From the NCBI GenBank assembly GCA_902781465.1, contig CACZJK010000003.1, positions 108,579 to 172,578 of the forward strand: a stretch of DNA of 64,000 nucleotides, read 5' to 3'. The notes below the pieces were generated by a model. It had not been told where the DNA came from, searched no databases, and was given only the letters and a program-made list of their open reading frames with translations. Of this stretch, positions 8,629 to 15,778 are shown in pieces (the first letter of the stretch is position 1; each line of letters begins with the position of its first letter). The stretch is from an uncultured Pseudomonadota bacterium. GTDB taxonomy: Bacteria; Pseudomonadota; Alphaproteobacteria; Rs-D84. The position numbers were made by a program, and so were the translations under genes.

Positions 8629-8827
8629 TGAATCCAAGGGATTGGGTTCGGGGCTTTAGCAGGCCTATCTTGTACGGTGCGAAAGCATCGTAATTCTGGT
8701 GTTGTCGGTGTTTTTTGCACCGTTGTCATCCCTGACTATATATGGTCGGGGAGCCGTCGTACCGTAAGGCGATGGAATCAATTACAAGATGATTTGCTAA
8801 CTCCCCGACCGCCATTTTCTTGGCGGT
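8629..8827 (+). ncRNA. Structured 5' leader RNA, copy A
   Basis: This leader runs from the predicted start to just before the SD of the secreted-protein gene at 8856. Helices seen: 5' hairpin GAATCC/GGGTTC; closing helix Pa ATCTTGTA (8667-8674) with TACAAGAT (8783-8790); hairpins CGGTGC-GAAA-GCATCG and CGGTG/CACCG; switching hairpin CCCTGAC (8730-8736) with GTCGGGG (8745-8751); the alternative 10-bp pairing GGTCGGGGAG (8744-8753) with CTCCCCGACC (8801-8810); hairpin CCGTCG/CGATGG; 3' hairpin ACCGCCA/TGGCGGT (8808-8827) followed by a T-rich stretch. CTCCC (8801-8805) can also pair with the SD GGGAG (8846-8850). Copies B, C and D share this order with different sequences. Confidence 0.7.
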
Positions 8828-8855
8828 GTTTTGTTGAAAGAAAACGGGAGGAAGT

Positions 8856-9548
8856 ATGAAAAAGATTTTAATAACATTATTGATGCTGTTTTGTGGCACA
8901 GTATTTGCACAAACAGAAACATTAAATTGGTATATGGACGGCAACATTTATACAACCACACAATGCGAAAGTGGTACTGATATATTATTACCAACCACCC
9001 CAACCAAACGCGGATATACCTTTAAGGGCTGGGCAAGTTATACCCCGATTGAATACCTGAAATCGACAGGAACACAGTGGATAGATACGGGGATTAGATT
9101 ATCTAGCAACATAAAGTTTTACACCACCGTAGCACCCAGTGTATCTAATATATGCAGTTTTAAGAGTGGTGATCATTGCCTTGTTATATGGCAAGATAGT
9201 CGCATTATTACTTTCAGACCCGGAATTCCAGAGGTATCATCTGGTGTGCCTTATTCGGTTGGTACTTTTTATAACATTGGGTTTAATATTGATAAAAGAT
9301 TATTTATTGTCAATAACAGAGAGATTCTTTTTTCACAAACTATCCCTAATTTAAATTCAGTAATAATTACAGGTACTACAGATAAAATAAAACTATTACA
9401 AATCTGGGATAACGACGTCCTTGTTCGTGATTTTATCCCTGTTCTTGATCCGTACGGTGTTCCATGTATGTATGACAAAGTAGAAAAGAAATTCTATTAC
9501 AACGCCGGTACAGGTCAATTTATCGCCGGACCAGTGTTAAATGAGTGA
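8856..9548 (+). CDS. Secreted protein with InlB-type repeat and LamG-like domain
   Basis: The 230-aa product has a signal peptide (MKKILITLLMLFCGTVFA) and one Flg_new/InlB-B-type beta repeat (LPTTPTKRGYTFKGW, about 44-58). The rest resembles concanavalin/LamG-like domains in gut-bacterial surface proteins (IEYLKSTGTQWIDTGI; ending DKVEKKFYYNAGTGQFIAGPV). It is paralogous to the protein at 39300-40073 and is likely periplasmic or surface exposed; ligand unknown. Start chosen for the signal peptide and the SD GGGAGG 4 nt upstream. Expression is expected to be controlled by leader A. Confidence 0.8.
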   Translation: MKKILITLLMLFCGTVFAQTETLNWYMDGNIYTTTQCESGTDILLPTTPTKRGYTFKGWASYTPIEYLKSTGTQWIDTGIRLSSNIKFYTTVAPSVSNICSFKSGDHCLVIWQDSRIITFRPGIPEVSSGVPYSVGTFYNIGFNIDKRLFIVNNREILFSQTIPNLNSVIITGTTDKIKLLQIWDNDVLVRDFIPVLDPYGVPCMYDKVEKKFYYNAGTGQFIAGPVLNE

Positions 9549-9551
9549 GTG

Positions 9552-9683
9552 GTGGATTCCCCTCCGCCGGAGGGGAGGGCCGGAACGGCGGGGAGGGGTC
9601 AAATAAAAATATTTAATATTAAATTTAATCGGACCCCTCCCTGTCTTGCTGACGCAATCCACCCCTCCAATGGAGGGGAATCA
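9552..9683. repeat. Composite GC-rich inverted repeat
   Basis: Outer arms GATTCCCCTCC and GGAGGGGAATC and inner arms GGGGAGGGGTC and GACCCCTCCC surround an AT-rich core. Part of it (GGAGGGGAGGGCCGGAACGG) recurs near 31991 and 32880. It is a dispersed palindromic element lying between two secreted-protein genes. Confidence 0.75.
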
Positions 9684-9710
9684 AACCCTCTGGAATAAGG
9701 AGATATAGAT

Positions 9711-10181
9711 ATGAAAAAAATTTTATTATTATCTTTACTGTTCGTTCAACCGGTATTCGCATATTATACCGAAACAATACCCAACCAATGTGGGGTTATA
9801 GGTAATAATTTATTTGCGGTGTTTGAAATAAATACTTATACATGCGAAAGTGGTTATTTTTTACCTGCGGATACATTGGGATGTGTACAATGTCCAAATG
9901 GTTGGACATGTAATGGTGGAACGTTCAGTTATAATGCAACAGAATCGCAGGGAATAAAATATAAAACACAATTTAATGAAAATATATCAAATGCATGTTC
10001 GTCTAACTTTGGACATGAATTGATTGCGGTATTTGAACCAAACACAATAACTATAAATTGGGACGATGGAACGAATACGGTACAAAATACCTGCACATAC
10101 GGTCAGTCAATAACATTACCCCCGACACCAGTTCGACCAGGTTATGTGTTCGGAGGGTGGCGGGTAAAAAACCAAAATTAG
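9711..10181 (+). CDS. Small secreted cysteine-rich protein with InlB-type repeat
   Basis: The 156-aa product has a signal peptide (MKKILLLSLLFVQPVFA), a Cys-rich middle (CVQCPNGWTCNGG) and one C-terminal InlB-B/Flg_new repeat unit (ITINWDDGTNTVQNTC to PTPVRPGYVFGGW). It is a close paralog of the protein at 38698-39168; even the upstream AAGGAGATA and the first codons agree. The gene follows 8856-9548 and ends 13 nt before the convergent tRNA-Leu. The function is unknown, probably at the cell surface. Confidence 0.8.
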   Translation: MKKILLLSLLFVQPVFAYYTETIPNQCGVIGNNLFAVFEINTYTCESGYFLPADTLGCVQCPNGWTCNGGTFSYNATESQGIKYKTQFNENISNACSSNFGHELIAVFEPNTITINWDDGTNTVQNTCTYGQSITLPPTPVRPGYVFGGWRVKNQN

Positions 10182-10194
10182 TTCTCCTCCAATA

Positions 10195-10279
10195 TGGTGG
10201 GGGTAAAGAGAATCGAACTCTTACGGGTTGCCCCACTGGAACCTAAATCCAGCGCGTCTACCAGTTCCGCCATACCCCC
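10195..10279 (-). tRNA. tRNA-Leu (anticodon TAG)
   Basis: Class II tRNA on the minus strand: acceptor GGGGGTA/TACCCCC, anticodon arm CTGGA-TTTAGGT-TCCAG (anticodon TAG), long variable arm, T loop GTTCGATTC, encoded CCA. Confidence 0.97.
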
Positions 10280-10284
10280 GAATT

Positions 10285-10407
10285 TTAATATACCGGATAA
10301 TTACGTGGATAGCCTTCGTCGTGTGCCAATTCAGATCTTACGCCACATCCGCCCAGGACTATCGCACAAAGTAAAATCATACAAATCAATATAAATATCT
10401 TTTTCAT
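10285..10407 (-). CDS. lptM: LptM-like small lipoprotein
   Basis: The 40-aa product is a lipoprotein: hydrophobic signal followed by the lipobox LGGC and then GVRSELAHDEGYPRNYPVY. The short Cys-Gly-x-x-x-x-L start and the Y-P-R-x-Y-P end resemble the small lipoprotein next to lysA/argH in alphaproteobacteria, related to LptM (YifL), which helps mature the LptD/LptE translocon. The ATG at 10407 sits 6 nt after a TATAAT box with no SD, so the mRNA is predicted leaderless. Confidence 0.6.
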   Translation of the reverse strand: MKKIFILICMILLCAIVLGGCGVRSELAHDEGYPRNYPVY

Positions 10408-10413
10408 ATTTTT

Positions 10414-10443
10414 ATTATAAACCAAGTTTATTGTAATTGTCAA
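10414..10443 (-). promoter_or_regulatory. Promoter giving a leaderless lptM-like mRNA
   Basis: On the minus strand TTGACA (10443-10438), 18-nt spacer, TATAAT (10419-10414), then exactly 6 nt to the ATG at 10407. Both hexamers are consensus. Confidence 0.75.
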
Positions 10444-10449
10444 TTTGCG

Positions 10450-10478
10450 AAATAAAAAACCGACATTGTGTCGGCTTT
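10450..10478 (-). terminator. Terminator of the gene at 10482-10892
   Basis: On the minus strand AGCCGACA-CAA-TGTCGGTTTTTT forms a stem-loop with a T run directly after the stop codon. Confidence 0.85.
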
Positions 10479-10481
10479 CTT

Positions 10482-10892
10482 TTATCGTGTATAGATTTTC
10501 CATTGTTCTGCTATCGCACGATTTATTTCTGGGGTCACGTTAAACGCCATTGGCAAGTCGTGCAAGTTTAAATACAGGATAGGATCTTTCTGGGTTTGTA
10601 AATCTGGTATCATGTACATCTTTTGCCCGTTGTTTAATGTAATGATGGAAATAGTACGCATTTTTGGGGCGTCCGTAATTTCTGACGGCGCATTGTATAA
10701 ATCAACCAAATATTTTGCAAACACAGATGCTGGCAATAATATTGTTGAATGAAAAGCCTCTTTTCTGGAACGTTCTTCATAGGCAACCGGAATACGATTG
10801 CGATTAAAAAACAATTCGTAATTTATCATCAATTTTTTCGGGTCAACCAATGTGTACTGTTTAACAAAATTTGGTTTGTGTTGTTCTTGCAT
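10482..10892 (-). CDS. Protein of unknown function (136 aa)
   Basis: I do not recognise the family. The protein is soluble, without signal peptide or membrane segment, with alternating beta-like stretches (TISIITLNNGQKMYMIPDL) and a helical C-terminus (EINRAIAEQWKIYTR). The start has GAGGA 8 nt upstream. It stands alone between the lptM-like gene and tRNA-Asp, with its own terminator. Confidence 0.75.
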   Translation of the reverse strand: MQEQHKPNFVKQYTLVDPKKLMINYELFFNRNRIPVAYEERSRKEAFHSTILLPASVFAKYLVDLYNAPSEITDAPKMRTISIITLNNGQKMYMIPDLQTQKDPILYLNLHDLPMAFNVTPEINRAIAEQWKIYTR

Positions 10893-10988
10893 ATTTTTAT
10901 CCTCTGTTTTTATGTTTTACAGAAAACATAACACAAAAAAATAAATTGTCAATATTTTAATAAAAAAATATGTTTGTGAAAAAAATAC

Positions 10989-11015
10989 TTGATTTTTGTG
11001 TATATGTATTATAAT
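10989..11015 (+). promoter_or_regulatory. Promoter of tRNA-Asp/tRNA-Glu
   Basis: A consensus TATAAT (11010-11015) lies 15 nt before the mature tRNA-Asp. The -35 region is less sure (TTGATT at 10989-10994, spacer 15). Confidence 0.55.
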
Positions 11016-11029
11016 ATATGCCTTGCTCT

Positions 11030-11107
11030 GGGGTGTTAGCTCAGCTGGTTTAGAGCGTCTGCCTGTCACGCAGAAGGTCGAGGGTTCGAGCCCCTTACAT
11101 CCCGCCA
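11030..11107 (+). tRNA. tRNA-Asp (anticodon GTC)
   Basis: 78-nt tRNA: acceptor GGGGTGT/ACATCCC, anticodon arm TCTGC-CTGTCAC-GCAGA, T loop GTTCGAGCC, discriminator G and encoded CCA. Confidence 0.98.
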
Positions 11108-11111
11108 GAGA

Positions 11112-11139
11112 TTTTACCGCCGACAAAACGGCGGTTTTA
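11112..11139 (+). terminator. Weak terminator-like hairpin between tRNA-Asp and tRNA-Glu
   Basis: ACCGCCG-ACAAAA-CGGCGGT followed by only TTTT. It may be a processing or partial termination signal, since tRNA-Glu lies 10 nt further. Confidence 0.5.
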
Positions 11140-11148
11140 AGAGTCTTT

Positions 11149-11223
11149 GGCCCCATCGTCTAATGGTTAGGACACCGCCCTTTCAAGGCGAGAATCCCGG
11201 TTCAAATCCGAGTGGGGCTGCCA
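11149..11223 (+). tRNA. tRNA-Glu (anticodon TTC)
   Basis: 75-nt tRNA: acceptor GGCCCCA/TGGGGCT, D arm TCGTCTAATGG, anticodon arm CGCC-CTTTCAA-GGCG, T loop GTTCAAATCC, G discriminator and CCA. Confidence 0.97.
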
Positions 11224-11228
11224 GAAAT

Positions 11229-11257
11229 CAAAAATGCCACCTTGTGTGGCATTTTTA
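11229..11257 (+). terminator. Terminator after tRNA-Glu
   Basis: AAATGCCAC-CTTGT-GTGGCATTT stem-loop ending in TTTTT. Confidence 0.88.
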
Positions 11258-11269
11258 ATTTCTCTAAAA

Positions 11270-11540
11270 GCCCCACGAAGGATAGGCCAGAGCGAAGCGC
11301 ATGGCCAAATCGCAGATGAACAATTAGCAATCGTGCAAAAACGGATGTTTTTAATAGAGTTTTTGCGTTTACGATTGGTTATTGTTTATCAAGCACGAGT
11401 GGGGCTGCCCCTGTGATTAGCAGAGCGCAGCGCATGGCGAATACGAGAATACACAATTAGAAAAATCATAAAAACGGAGTTTTTAAATACGAGTTTTTAT
11501 AGATTTTTATTATTGCGTATCGAGAAGGCGAGTGGGGCGG
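11270..11540. repeat. Two tandem long palindromic elements bounded by tRNA-Glu 3' fragments
   Basis: Two related units of about 135 bp (11270-11404 and 11404-11540) each fold on themselves. Unit 1 has arms around AACAATTAGCAATCG and its complement near 11370. Unit 2 has AATACGAG...ACAATTAG and its complement near 11500. Both contain CAGAGCG-AGCGCATGGC and AAAACGGA...TTTTTAA, and each ends in CGAGTGGGGC, a copy of the 3' end of the tRNA-Glu just upstream. They look like mobile palindromic elements or integration scars at a tRNA gene. No gene is supported here. Confidence 0.7.
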
Positions 11541-11558
11541 TTTTCCAATACTTTTACG

Positions 11559-11614
11559 AGTTCGTAAATTGGGTGGTAAAAACATAGCCCATTTTACCAA
11601 TTTACGAACTTTTT
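11559..11614. repeat. Palindromic element P, copy 1
   Basis: A long imperfect hairpin: AGTTCGTAAATTGG...GGTAAAA with TTTTACCAATTTACGAACT, followed by TTTTT. A second version is at 12487-12550, and the two flank the gene at 11672. It may also work as a terminator. Confidence 0.75.
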
Positions 11615-11671
11615 ATGGCATTTCATATATGATTTTGATATAATAATCTTCAGATATAAAAAGGTATTGGT

Positions 11672-12340
11672 ATGTACAATTATATTGGAAAAAAAGATCT
11701 TGAAAACGGTGGGTTTTCCTTTGATGCTTATTGGGTATTACATGGAACTCCACGTGGAGAAATAATAAATGCCGAACCCAATGATCATTTTAGGGGATAT
11801 GCATCTTGGCATACTGGTGATCTCAAATATATAAATCCATGGCCTTCTGTGCCTGGTGAAAAATTTATAAAGGAAGAAGTACCTGGTAATCCGGGTTGTT
11901 TTGCTTATTCTTTCCTTCGTACAGGAATAAAAGAATCGACTTCTGATAGACCTGGCAGTAACTATGGCGCGATAACAATTATTATGGACAATATTGATGA
12001 AGAACGCACAAAGAAATTTGAACAAGAATTAAAAAACTGGTTTGAAAAAAATATATTAAGTAAATTTACTGTACAGGGTGTAACTGACGGGTGGAATAAA
12101 TGGCAGGATGATGCAGTAGATTTATTTGAAGGCAGGTACGATAAAGAATTAAAAGATTCAATACAGGTTCTTTTGGCACCGTATTTGTCGATTCAAAAAT
12201 CGGCAGAAGCATCAAATAAAACAGAACGTATTAATTCAGGGACACAAAAATTACGTGAAGAAATTGCAAAACTGGAGCAACAAAAACAAGAAATAGAAAG
12301 ACAGTTAGCAGAAAAACGTGCACAATTACAGGGGTTATAA
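11672..12340 (+). CDS. Protein of unknown function with C-terminal coiled coil (222 aa)
   Basis: I do not recognise the family. Residues 1-115 are globular and aromatic-rich (YWVLHGTPRGE, YASWHTGDLKYINPWPS), followed by helical segments and a clear coiled coil at 185-222 (REEIAKLEQQKQEIERQLAEKR). No signal peptide. AAGGTATTGG serves as SD. The gene sits alone between two copies of palindromic element P, which suggests it belongs to a mobile or accessory block. Confidence 0.7.
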   Translation: MYNYIGKKDLENGGFSFDAYWVLHGTPRGEIINAEPNDHFRGYASWHTGDLKYINPWPSVPGEKFIKEEVPGNPGCFAYSFLRTGIKESTSDRPGSNYGAITIIMDNIDEERTKKFEQELKNWFEKNILSKFTVQGVTDGWNKWQDDAVDLFEGRYDKELKDSIQVLLAPYLSIQKSAEASNKTERINSGTQKLREEIAKLEQQKQEIERQLAEKRAQLQGL

Positions 12341-12362
12341 GTTATTATATTCATTGGTGAAT

Positions 12363-12424
12363 GCTTTAATATCTTTCCCAAACACCAACAATTCGCGCAT
12401 AAACTCAGTTCGTGAATTGCACAG
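12363..12424 (-). pseudogene. Decayed gene tail R1
   Basis: On the minus strand this reads as a short C-terminal peptide (NSRTEFMRELLVFGKDIKAF) with no gene body upstream. Near-identical DNA recurs at 13283-13343 and a degraded form at 13955-14000. It is either the leftover 3' end of a regulator-like gene (reminiscent of WYL-type C-termini) or a spacer repeat between accessory genes. Confidence 0.55.
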
Positions 12425-12443
12425 ATGGCCCTGCCAAAAATTC

Positions 12444-12472
12444 AAACACCGCGCGAAGCGGTGTTTTTTATT
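12444..12472 (+). terminator. Terminator-like hairpin
   Basis: AAACACCGC...GCGGTGTTTTTT. It is placed between the plus-strand gene 11672-12340 and the minus-strand gene 12549-13187 and may serve the former. Confidence 0.7.
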
Positions 12473-12486
12473 AGATTTTCAATGCT

Positions 12487-12550
12487 TTCACAAGTTCGTA
12501 AGTTGGATGTTGAAAACAGACATCGTTTTACCGATTTGTGAACTATTTTT
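12487..12550. repeat. Palindromic element P, copy 2
   Basis: AAGTTCGTAAGTTGG...GAAAAC with GTTTTACCGATTTGTGAACT and a trailing T run. It is a diverged copy of 11559-11614 with compensating differences in both arms, and it overlaps the 3' end of the gene at 12549. Confidence 0.7.
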
Positions 12551-13187
12551 ATCTTTTATTTGTTGTTTTTGCGTTTTGTGCAATTTTTCTTATCATTATT
12601 TTATATCCGTTTAATTCAACCGTCTTTCCAACAAGTTCAGATAAATCTATGTTTTGCAGTCTTTGTTTTAAATCTGTAATTGATGTATCGTTTTCGGATA
12701 AATTTGTTTTTTGTGGTTGGTCTATCTTTTTGCTATCTGTGTTTGCAGCATTTAAAAGAGCAGATACAAATTCTGGTTTATTAAAATCTTTTAAAGCAAA
12801 ATGTCCACCATAAAGTACAGCATCCCATACATCAATCGAATCACGGTATAATACCCAAGGGTTATTTGTCGCATCTTTACCATTCAGCTTTATACGACAC
12901 CATACAGTTTTTCCAAGTTTTCCAGAAGGCTGCCCTATTTGGTAGCGTTCTCCTTTGGTATCAAATGCACCATAATGTATTTCTTCAAGCGTTGGAATTT
13001 TTTTTCTAGCATATTCAAACCAAGAATCGAAGTCGTCGCCAAAAGCATCCATAGCCCTAATTTCGTGTCCATGAAACTTTGTTGGTTTAAGTTTTTCTAC
13101 ATTGTTGTAGCCTATAACCTTTTTCCCACCAATAAAAAAACCATTTTTATTTATCGTGATGTATTCTGTATCTGGAATATATTCCAT
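12549..13187 (-). CDS. Protein of unknown function (212 aa)
   Basis: I do not recognise the family. The N-terminal half contains YITINKNGFFIGGKKV and an aspartate/tryptophan-rich stretch (AMDAFGDDFDSWFEYARKK, WCRIKLNGKD). A linker with helical tendency follows (ITDLKQRLQNIDLSELV), then a short basic tail. It is cytoplasmic by appearance. AAAAGGC upstream serves as SD. It lies between gene tails R1 and R2, in the same orientation as the deaminase gene. Confidence 0.7.
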   Translation of the reverse strand: MEYIPDTEYITINKNGFFIGGKKVIGYNNVEKLKPTKFHGHEIRAMDAFGDDFDSWFEYARKKIPTLEEIHYGAFDTKGERYQIGQPSGKLGKTVWCRIKLNGKDATNNPWVLYRDSIDVWDAVLYGGHFALKDFNKPEFVSALLNAANTDSKKIDQPQKTNLSENDTSITDLKQRLQNIDLSELVGKTVELNGYKIMIRKIAQNAKTTNKR

Positions 13188-13282
13188 GATTTAGCCTTTT
13201 GTTTGTGTATGTATAAAGTCTATAGTTTTGTTCACAAACTAGCATTATTTTGCATAATGTCAATATAAATTGTCCAAAAACA

Positions 13283-13343
13283 CCTTAATATCTTTCCCGA
13301 ATCTCAACAAATCACGCATAAAATCAGCTCGTGAATTGTACAG
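13283..13343 (-). pseudogene. Decayed gene tail R2
   Basis: The minus strand reads LYNSRADFMRDLLRFGKDI followed by KVFLDNLY and a TGA. It is the best preserved of the three repeated tails (R1, R2, R3) and lies directly downstream of the deaminase gene on that strand. No start or gene body is visible. Confidence 0.55.
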
Positions 13344-13352
13344 TAAAAAACA

Positions 13353-13898
13353 TTATCTTTTTGGTTTATAAACTGTGTGTCCTTGGGATACATAATCTTT
13401 TAAAACTTTTTCACCTGCATCTGTTTCAATTTGACCATAAACGGTTATACCGCGTTTTTTAAATTCTTTAAACCAATCTGGTTTAAAACCTTCGTCAAAG
13501 CCGGTTATCTTTGTGACACGACTGGACGGAACACCGTAATAAACCGCCTTTATCCCGGACCACATAATTCCACCCAAACACATCATACATGGTTCAGATG
13601 TCACATATATACTCAAATTATATGGTGATAAATCATAAGTGCCCAGTTTCTTTTCTGCCATTTTTATCGCGTTCATTTCGGCATGATTATGACTGCAAGT
13701 TTTGTTCACAACGCTGTTTGCGGCTTTGGCAATTAAATTTCCATCGTCATCATAAATAGCCGCTAAAAACGGGCCATGACCTTTGTTGATGTATTTTTTT
13801 AATTCTTGCTGTAAATCCAGTATGATTTTACTGGCCTTAATCATTTTTGAATTATCAATTTTTTTGTTGGCAATCACAGATGTTTTGCTGGTTTGCAT
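13353..13898 (-). CDS. Nucleoside/guanine deaminase-type zinc enzyme
   Basis: The 181-aa protein has the cytidine-deaminase fold zinc motifs HAEMNA (about residue 100) and PCMMCLGGIMWSG (about 130-142): His and two Cys bind zinc and Glu is the proton shuttle. The text after it (KAVYYGVPSSRVTKITGFDEG) resembles guanine deaminases more than TadA, which also fits the absence of tRNA-binding residues I could check. It converts a purine or pyrimidine amine to a carbonyl; the exact substrate is uncertain. SD AAGGGGA. It lies in the accessory block between tails R2 and R3. Confidence 0.85.
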   Translation of the reverse strand: MQTSKTSVIANKKIDNSKMIKASKIILDLQQELKKYINKGHGPFLAAIYDDDGNLIAKAANSVVNKTCSHNHAEMNAIKMAEKKLGTYDLSPYNLSIYVTSEPCMMCLGGIMWSGIKAVYYGVPSSRVTKITGFDEGFKPDWFKEFKKRGITVYGQIETDAGEKVLKDYVSQGHTVYKPKR

Positions 13899-13954
13899 TT
13901 AATTCCCCTTTTTTTTAGTATTATATAATTTATATAAAATTGCAAACCATACCT

Positions 13955-14000
13955 AAAAACACCTTAACTTCTTTTACGAAACATAATAAATAACGTATAT
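13955..14000 (-). pseudogene. Decayed gene tail R3
   Basis: AAAAACACCTTAACTTCTTT at its left end aligns with R2 but the reading frame is broken by stops. It is the most degraded copy and lies upstream of the deaminase gene on the minus strand. Confidence 0.4.
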
Positions 14001-14012
14001 GCTGGTGTGTTT

Positions 14013-15254
14013 CTATTTACAAACTGCCGTATATGGTGAATCTGATTTTTCGGTATCTATGATACTTTCGCCACAATCCATACAATTAAACATTCTGTTT
14101 TGGCTGTGTTCGCGATCCAGTGAAACAGTTTTGTTTTGAAGTTTTTGTATGCCATCAATACGCGATTTTGTTGAAAAACCGAAATATATTCCACGATGCG
14201 GTCCAACGCATTCATTGATATCGCCGTCATAGCAACGCGGGTCTGTCAATTTATTGACATCAGGGATACAATAGGTTTCACAAGTTTCTTCGTCTATTAC
14301 TGCCATTTCACAATCTGTACATGATACAGAACGTACGCGCAGGGTTGCGCCGATTGCACCGTGGACTTTTGGTAACAGTGCGATATTGTCGCATTTTTTC
14401 ACATTTTTGGACGCGTTTGGATCTTCGACACATTCCCATGTTAATGTTGAATAATTAAGGCGCGCAATCATATTAGTCGGACAATTTTGATCAGAAAAAG
14501 GATCCACGCATTCCCAAATATCGTCAACCATAACCGCAGTTTGGTTATTAGAACACAATGGTTTTCGATTTTCATCTGCCACACATTCCATCAAATCTGA
14601 ATCCCAGATTGTGTCGCCGGTACAAGATACTTTATAATTATATTCTATGCATTGCCAACGACCAAAACGGAAGGTTTTCATCGTTCCTGATGGACATATA
14701 ATATTTGAACCGTCAACCAATGGATAATCTATCGTTTTTTCAGGGATTTTATATTGCATAAGATACATCAATTGACCAGTTTGCAAGTTGGCCGCTTCGA
14801 TTATTTTATTTGGAATAGTGCGATTTGATACAGAACCTGCGGACATTAAATCTGGATTAACGAATACGCCCAGTGTTCCCGCGTCTGGATAATATTTTTC
14901 CAATATTTCCAACATATTGTTGTATTCAGAATCAGGTAATTCAAAAGATGTTGTTATAATAAAATTAAATGTCGGTGCCTTGGAATTTTCCGAATCGCAA
15001 GAAACAATATTGTATTTATCGTTCATACAGATATACTGGCTGACTATATCATATTTTTCAATGCATATATCGTTGAATTCTTCCCCGTACATAGCGGCAT
15101 TTTGAGCGGATACGAGACATTCTGCGATTGAACGCAAATCAGACTGTTTAATGGCATATTCTGTTTCGTGTTCGATTATTCGTTGGGAAGGGGACGATAT
15201 AACATAATACCCCGCCATAATTATTACGGACAAAAGAATTAAAAAAATATTCAA
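14013..15254 (-). CDS. Cysteine-rich membrane-anchored pilin-like protein
   Basis: The start is taken as TTG at 15254 because AAGGGGG lies 4 nt upstream. This gives LNIFLILLSVIIMAGYYVISS at the N-terminus, a type IV pilin/pseudopilin-like helix, then IAECLVSAQNAAM. The long C-terminal part (about 200-413) has some 25 cysteines in repeated units (WECVDPFSDQNC, WECVEDPNAS), suggesting a disulfide-rich extracytoplasmic domain. About 413 aa, function unknown; surface display or filament-associated use is an inference. An ATG at 15347 is less likely, as it would overlap the divergent lptE gene. Confidence 0.6.
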   Translation of the reverse strand: MNIFLILLSVIIMAGYYVISSPSQRIIEHETEYAIKQSDLRSIAECLVSAQNAAMYGEEFNDICIEKYDIVSQYICMNDKYNIVSCDSENSKAPTFNFIITTSFELPDSEYNNMLEILEKYYPDAGTLGVFVNPDLMSAGSVSNRTIPNKIIEAANLQTGQLMYLMQYKIPEKTIDYPLVDGSNIICPSGTMKTFRFGRWQCIEYNYKVSCTGDTIWDSDLMECVADENRKPLCSNNQTAVMVDDIWECVDPFSDQNCPTNMIARLNYSTLTWECVEDPNASKNVKKCDNIALLPKVHGAIGATLRVRSVSCTDCEMAVIDEETCETYCIPDVNKLTDPRCYDGDINECVGPHRGIYFGFSTKSRIDGIQKLQNKTVSLDREHSQNRMFNCMDCGESIIDTEKSDSPYTAVCK

Positions 15255-15319
15255 GATTCCCCCTTGCGATTTGTTAAAAGTGTAGCTAATATTAGTATAA
15301 ACTTCAACAGGAAAAAGAC

Positions 15320-15778
15320 ATGAAGAAATTAATTTTACTTTTAACATTAGCCGCGTGCAGTTTCAGACCTGTTTTTTCAGGTGATAAAACAGACGTTTAT
15401 GTTGCACCAATAAGTGGCATCAACGGTATTGAATTGCGGAATTCTTTGAATGCTAAATTTGGTGGTATTCATGAACAGAATTCTAGATATAATTTGACGG
15501 TGAAATTAAGCGAACCTGAAACACAGTACAAGGCGTTTGAACGTGCGGGCGATGCAGTATGGCAGGAAGTAAAATTGACCGCATCTTATGTGTTAAAGCA
15601 GGGCGATAAAGAAATTGCTGCTTCGACTGAATCTGCGGCAGAAAGTTATACTTTTGTGCGTTATTTGGTTGCATCTAATGCTTCATATAATAATGCGGTT
15701 ACGAATACTATTTATCAATTGTCTGAAAAAATTAGTATGCGTGTAATTGCAGAAATTCAAAAACAAGAAAGTAAATAA
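15320..15778 (+). CDS. lptE: LPS-assembly lipoprotein LptE
   Basis: The 152-aa lipoprotein (lipobox LAAC at residues 10-13, then SFRPVF) has the LptE pattern of a short beta domain with YNLTVKLSEPETQYKAF and a C-terminal helix. LptE plugs LptD in the outer membrane and helps insert lipopolysaccharide. Its stop overlaps the ATG of holA, and lptE-holA is a conserved pair. AGGAAAAAG precedes the ATG. Confidence 0.85.
   Translation: MKKLILLLTLAACSFRPVFSGDKTDVYVAPISGINGIELRNSLNAKFGGIHEQNSRYNLTVKLSEPETQYKAFERAGDAVWQEVKLTASYVLKQGDKEIAASTESAAESYTFVRYLVASNASYNNAVTNTIYQLSEKISMRVIAEIQKQESK

Noticed and set aside
11270-11540. CRISPR-like array
   Set aside because: Only two units, each self-complementary over most of its length, without regular spacers or cas genes. 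They are palindromic elements.
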